Origin: Mastigias papua
Taxonomy: Eukaryota; Cnidaria; Scyphozoa; Rhizostomeae; Mastigiidae
Direction: 5' to 3'
Assembly: GCA_964019165.1 (NCBI GenBank)
Contig: OZ025271.1
Coordinates: 15,780,459 to 15,844,458, forward strand
DNA length: 64,000 nt
Shown: in pieces, positions 59,664 through 64,000 of the stretch
Layout: each line of letters begins with the position of its first letter
Position numbering within the stretch: position 1 is the stretch's first letter
The notes under the pieces: generated by a model
The model's input: the letters and a program-made list of their open reading frames with translations, nothing else
Database searches by the model: none
What the model was told of the DNA's origin: nothing
Made by a program: the position numbers and the translations under genes

Positions 59664-59926
59664 TGAGTCAGTACCATGTACGATTCCGTATGTTGGGGGA
59701 ATGCCCGTTAGAGGGACACATCCTGAGTCGTTGGTATAGTGAGGTAGGGTCGCCAGTTCCTTTCCTCGCCGACTTTAACTTCCCCAGTGTTGCCACCAGG
59801 TGCCCATTTGCTGCTGAGTGGACAGTGAGCGAGCATCCCAACTTTGATCGGAGGATTCGGCTCGAACCATCGATGTTTCGCACAGCAGTCAAGCGCTCTA
59901 ACCACTTGACCACTCGCCCATTCAAT
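59664..59926 (-). repeat. tRNA-derived SINE, about 260 bp
   Basis: On the minus strand: GAGTGGTCAAGTGGTTAGAG (A box region), GATGGTTCGAGCC (B box), then a body with GTTAAAGTCGGCGAGGAAAG, CTGGCGACCC, CACTATACCAACG and CTCTAACGGGCATTCCC, and a CTTTTAACCTTTT tail. This body type is one I associate with invertebrate SINEs. The boxes are well preserved. Confidence 0.7.
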
Positions 59927-60010
59927 AAATCATGGATTTAATTTGTCTTTGGATTTATGTATTTCTTTTTATCTATAGCTAGTAGTAAACATTATTCAAT
60001 TATTCAACTA

Positions 60011-60192
60011 AGCAGAGCCGTCAAATGTTTGAGAAGCCTGTCAGGTCTTTTTTCTCCCAACCTAATCGACCAATCATCATGCCGGATTCTGACCGCACAT
60101 ACTAAGACTAGGCCCATTTTGCATGATGATTGGTCAATTAAGTTGGGAGAAAATAGACTTGATCAGAGTTCTCAAATATTTGGCGGCCATTC
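60011..60192. mobile_element. MITE family A with perfect 10-bp target duplication
   Basis: TATTCAACTA at 60001-60010 and 60193-60202. 182 bp with about 70-bp inverted arms (AGCAGAGCCGTCAAATG ... and its complement). Confidence 0.95.
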
Positions 60193-60499
60193 TATTCAAC
60201 TATAGGCAATTATCCTATGAGACAAGGCACTTGGATGAAAATAGTCTGAAGAGATGCCCTTCAATTCTACTTTAAAGGAATCCCAAGGACCATCTTTCGC
60301 CAGAAATAGAGAGCAATACCTCCCGTTGCCCCGTGGCCATGCAGCTAATAAAGTCCAGTTGCAGGCCCATAGATAAACGTACAACAAACAAGCAGACAAA
60401 CAAACAGACAAACATACAAACAAACAAGCAAACAAACAAACAAACATACAAAAGGGAAGATACATTAGCTTACAGTACCGCCGGCACTCATAATGGTTA
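60193..60499. other. Spacer with (AAAC)n-like repeat
   Basis: AAACAAACAAGC-type words at about 60390-60445. No gene. Confidence 0.5.
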
Positions 60500-61260
60500 A
60501 TGGAAACAGATTTCCCAGTGTGACCGGCTCTGCTGTAACTGCCCCCAGAAAATTAAGATAGGTTCAACTTTCCCGGCAGTTGCGGCGGTAGCTTTACGGT
60601 GCTGTCGGCACTGAGAAATTTTATGGCGGTCCTTGTATTCGGTTGGTGCTAGTATCGAGCAACTAGATATAAGATGATCAATTGTTTCAGTGAATTTGTC
60701 ACAAAACCTACATTTGTCATCTATACCAGTCTTTAGAATGTTTGCCTGGTAGTTTCTTGTAGACAACGATTGGTCTTGGGCAGCCATAATGAAACCTTCA
60801 GTTTCTGACTTAAGTCCAGAGCTTCGTAACCACTGATGGGTTGCAGTTTGATCAACATCGGCTTTTTGGCATCGGAGATTATACTATCCATGCAATGGCT
60901 TTCTAAGCCATATCTCGCCTAGCTGTTTGAAACCACAAGTTTTGGCAGCTTGCTTGATAATCTTGGCTTGTTTTGTGTCTGGCAGATCAGGATTTTGAGG
61001 GGTTCCGATGCTAAAATCCAAGTCTTTTTAATAAATTCTTGCTTCTTTCACAATTGAATGGAGCTTATTATTTCTGTGGTGCTGGTAAACTAACTTTAAC
61101 ATCCAAGAAGAAGTTGTTGATGAATATGTTGATAAACGGTCGACACTTGATTTGGGATGATGCATACGGTGTGACGTCAACAACTTTGTAGTCTTTCTAT
61201 CCATTCGTTGGAGGCCCAGGAGGTTCCATTTAAGGATGTTATAGCTGTATTGAACAACAG
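60500..61260 (-). pseudogene. LINE C-terminal fragment of a second type (zinc-binding block)
   Basis: Minus strand, in one main frame with stops: HHPKSSVDRLSTY, LVYQHHRNNKLHSIVKEA, GFIMAAQDQSLSTRNYQANI, CRFCDKFTETIDHLISSCSI (a CX2C...HX4C zinc-binding block) and YKDRHKI. This layout is found after the RT domain in another LINE clade common in invertebrates. No catalytic part remains. Confidence 0.75.
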
Positions 61261-62299
61261 GGAGGGCTAGTGTGTTTATTGCCGCAATACGGTTTTTGTA
61301 ATTGAGCTGTCTTTAATACTAATCTGATTCCATCATTATTATTATTATTATTACTATTGTTCTTTAATTCTTGTATGTATTGTATGTATCCAAGAAGCCA
61401 CCTGTAGACTACCTTAGCGAGCGAGGTCTGCAGTGTATTTTTAGACATTTTCAACGTTTGTATTATTATATGGTTAATGCTTTTTTAACAGGAGGATCAA
61501 AGACTTGACAGCAGATAGATGCACCTGTAAAATATGTCGCTGATTTAAATAGATTTTTTTCTACTTCGTATATATTATGTTTGTAAATAGTTGGTTTGAA
61601 TTAGTGTCATCTTGACACTACCGTAAATACCAACTTTAAATATTGATTTGAAATGAAGTGAAAGAATGCTCACAGTAAAATACTGGAAAGGTTTTCTCCT
61701 CTAGATTTGGCTGCAGCTAGTAACCTCATGTCCAAGGGTTCATTACTATAATAATCGTCAAGGATTACATCTCTAAAGTTCTTCTTAATACCCTAGCAGT
61801 TCAAAGGATTGTGGGCGGTATGCTCCAGTATGCCCCATCTTTCAAGAGGGATTAATACAGCTACATTAACGAATGAACGTGCGATGGCGACTAAAAAGAG
61901 AGATAGTGCCCGAAAGCAAACACCTTTTATTAAAACGTTTGTGCTTACAGTTGGCAGCGTACAGTTTTAGCTAAAAGCTAATTAACACCAACAAAACGTA
62001 CCTTACTTACAATTTTGAATTATAGAAAAGAATAAAAGATAATTGTTGTAATGAGAGGGTCGGGCAGACCAGAAAAACAAGAGTAGAGTCATAAAATGTT
62101 ATCTATAATACACTATTTGCAATCTTTAATCATATTGATTAGACATCTTCTCTCTCGCACGCTTATTTCGAACTCTATCTGAACATAACACGTACTTTAA
62201 CACAACGGAAATGGCAAAGCATGTTGGGTAAAGTTTACAACAACAACAGGGTCTAGTATCGTGAAAAGAACCCAGGCCCGTTATACTTCCCAACAATAA
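61261..62299. other. Spacer; nothing recognised
   Basis: (ATT)n run at about 61335-61360. No gene. Confidence 0.35.
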
Positions 62300-63425
62300 C
62301 TATAGAAACCCTAAATCTGTAACAAAAATTTTGCATAATCTGCAGATGCGAGAATTTTCACTCCATAGCTTTGTTTTCCGTTTGAATTCAGATACAGTTT
62401 TGGAATCTTTGATTCCTTTTGATTCCTTTTGATTTCTTTTGATTCCTTTTGATTCCTTTTGATTCCTTTTGATTCCTTTTGATTCTGTGGACCATAAAAA
62501 GTAACCTCTGTATTGAATATTTTTTATTCCGTATGATATGGTCTTTGCTGTTTGCAGCTGCAAATGATTTCCACTTCTCAAGCTGTACTGATTATTTCTC
62601 CCAATAAAAATGTCCCTCACAAAAGATGGATTCAAACTATGCTTCTTTTTGTATATTTCAATCATTAGCAACTGCAGGTTATGCAGTTGAGTGGTTTAGT
62701 TTTTTCATCTGCTTTTCAAACTCCGTTTCACTACCTTCGCATACCAGTCCTGATTCTCTTTCTCTGATGAGATTTAACTTCGAATTTAACATCCTATCAT
62801 GGAACATCCATATAAGTGGACAATTATTAAACTGTGACTTAATCAAAGAGTTCGTCAAAATTTCCAGTTTAATAGGATCGATATAGGGCGACAAGCGAGC
62901 AAATGCGTGGAGCTTTGGTTGGCCTTTTTGCACAAGTCTTCAGCATGCTTTCTGAAGCTTAGTTTCTTTTCAGAAATTATTCCTAGCAGTTTTTCATAAT
63001 CACTTTCATTGATTGTCGAATTTCTAATTGTAACTGTTGCTTTGGAGTATTTATTGCCAAATATCATAATGTGACACTTGTCATCACTTAGTTTCAAATA
63101 ATTGTCAGAATGCTATTTTGCAACCAACGACTGTTTCTAATTGTCTAACAATAGTGTCAAGAGCTGGATGGCATGCAAAGATAGTTGTATCATCAGCATA
63201 GTTACAGATGTCAGTGCATCTAACAAACAGGAAAATATCGTCTACAAAGACATTAAGTAGTAAAGGCCCAGAACTGACCCCTGAGGTACTCTAAATTTAA
63301 TTTCTGTCCAATCACTGACAATATCTTTTTTACCGTCACTCTCTGATGTCTAAGGTATTGTATTGTTCACTGAAGTATTCTTTACTTCCTAGCAACTATC
63401 GATTCTTACTTGAAATAAACCTTTT
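62300..63425 (-). pseudogene. LINE reverse transcriptase, frameshifted
   Basis: Minus-strand blocks: VPQGSV (motif B) near 63290, a FVDDIFLFV segment and CNYADDTT (motif C) near 63190 in a second frame (one base lost just after VPQGSVLG), HIMIFGNK, YEKLLGIISEKKLSFRKHA, FNNCPLIWMF, RGYFLWSTES. At least three frame changes. The endonuclease and N-terminal RT are absent. Confidence 0.85.
62407..62487. repeat. Tandem 10-bp repeat inside the LINE coding region
   Basis: About eight units of TGATTCCTTT, between the FLWSTES and KTVSEFK blocks of the LINE. The translated frame stays open (SKGIKRNQKE). Confidence 0.9.
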
Positions 63426-63484
63426 CTGAGAGATTTTTTATTATGAATTTTGTGTTATTATTTAAAACACCATAGAACACATTT

Positions 63485-63825
63485 ATTCACCCCTTGTTTT
63501 TGATTTCCCTAGAAACATTGGCGTCCTCGATTACCCGAATATTCAGCTTGTCCAAACAGCTGTTCCGGAATTTCATTCCGAGCTGTTCTGATAATCGAGG
63601 ATGTATTGTACAGTCAAAGTTAAACTGTCATATCTCTTCAAGAACAATCACATTTGCCAGACAATTAAGGTAATGATCTGGGATAACCCAGGTTCTTTGT
63701 GTCATATAATTTCATGATGCCTGTCAGTATTTCTGAAGACAAGAAACTACAACAGCAACAACCATAGTGTCTCTTTGATTATTCTTCATTCCGAGCTGTT
63801 CGGATAATCGACGATGCACTGTACT
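63485..63825. repeat. MITE fragments with CATTCCGAGCTGTTC ends
   Basis: At 63517-63612, GTCCTCGATTACCCGAA and TTCATTCCGAGCTGTTCTGA then TAATCGAGGATG form an imperfect inverted pair. A second half-copy lies at 63787-63825. Confidence 0.6.
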
Positions 63826-64000
63826 TCGAGGAGCCAAACACACTTTACGATTTGTCTCAAGCACCATCTCGAATTTTTGCATTTGGCGCTAATTCCACTA
63901 CAGCAGCAACGCTAACGTCACTTGTTCAACGAGAAAGTTAACAGACTTAGCCACATCTGCAAATGTATGTCCGATATCACCGACAACACGTGCAGCAAAT

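Overview
The window reads as a piece of an invertebrate animal genome, most likely a cnidarian such as a sea anemone or coral. The lineage is inferred from the style of the non-LTR retrotransposons, SINEs and transposon ORFs; no species marker is present. It is about 60% AT, has GT-AG introns, and is saturated with transposable-element debris. No bacterial operons, rRNA genes or CRISPR arrays are seen.

Two host genes can be supported, both on the + strand and both encoding MS4A/CD20-like four-span membrane proteins. Gene 1 enters from the left: only its TM4 exon (35-159) and proline-rich terminal exon (796-945) are inside. Gene 2 appears complete: five coding exons (23157-23312, 37541-37597, 41753-41930, 51712-51836, 52627-52677) join in frame to a 188-residue protein. 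Its 567 bp of CDS is spread over 29.5 kb. The TM4 exons of both genes are exactly 125 bp with the same intron phases, so they are tandem paralogs.

Nearly everything else is mobile DNA. 6469-8245 is a complete, very young 1.78-kb LTR element with 532-bp LTRs that appear identical and one zinc-knuckle Gag-like ORF. 42740-46931, in intron 3 of gene 2, is a 4.2-kb composite DNA transposon. It has two 278-bp near-identical direct arms, TA duplications only at its outer ends, an open Tc1-like DD34E transposase, and a broken SF3-helicase-like ORF. Degenerate LINE reverse-transcriptase remnants lie near 20, 35, 37, 42, 49.5, 55, 58, 61 and 63 kb. A rearranged Ty3/gypsy pol with a catalytically dead integrase lies at 56.2-57.8 kb. 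SINE-like units derived from tRNA or 5S rRNA lie at 0.5, 15, 18.6, 37.7 and 59.7 kb.

Several MITE families recur. A roughly 180-bp family has 10-bp target duplications (13, 22, 32, 40, 47, 60 kb). A 450-bp TA-flanked family with CACGC termini occurs at 17 kb (twice, nested), 22, 33, 41 and 48 kb. A G-run-rich TA-flanked family with CGTAAATCCTCG ends occurs at 22, 28.8 and 32 kb. Long (AT)n arrays occupy 9.0-10.2, 42.1-42.3 and 47.7 kb; the 42-kb one begins exactly at a LINE 3' end.

No pathway can be assembled from the window. Its interest is in the paralogous membrane genes and in the transposon biology, mainly the composite element, the TRIM-like element, the LINE 3' hairpins and the MITE nesting.
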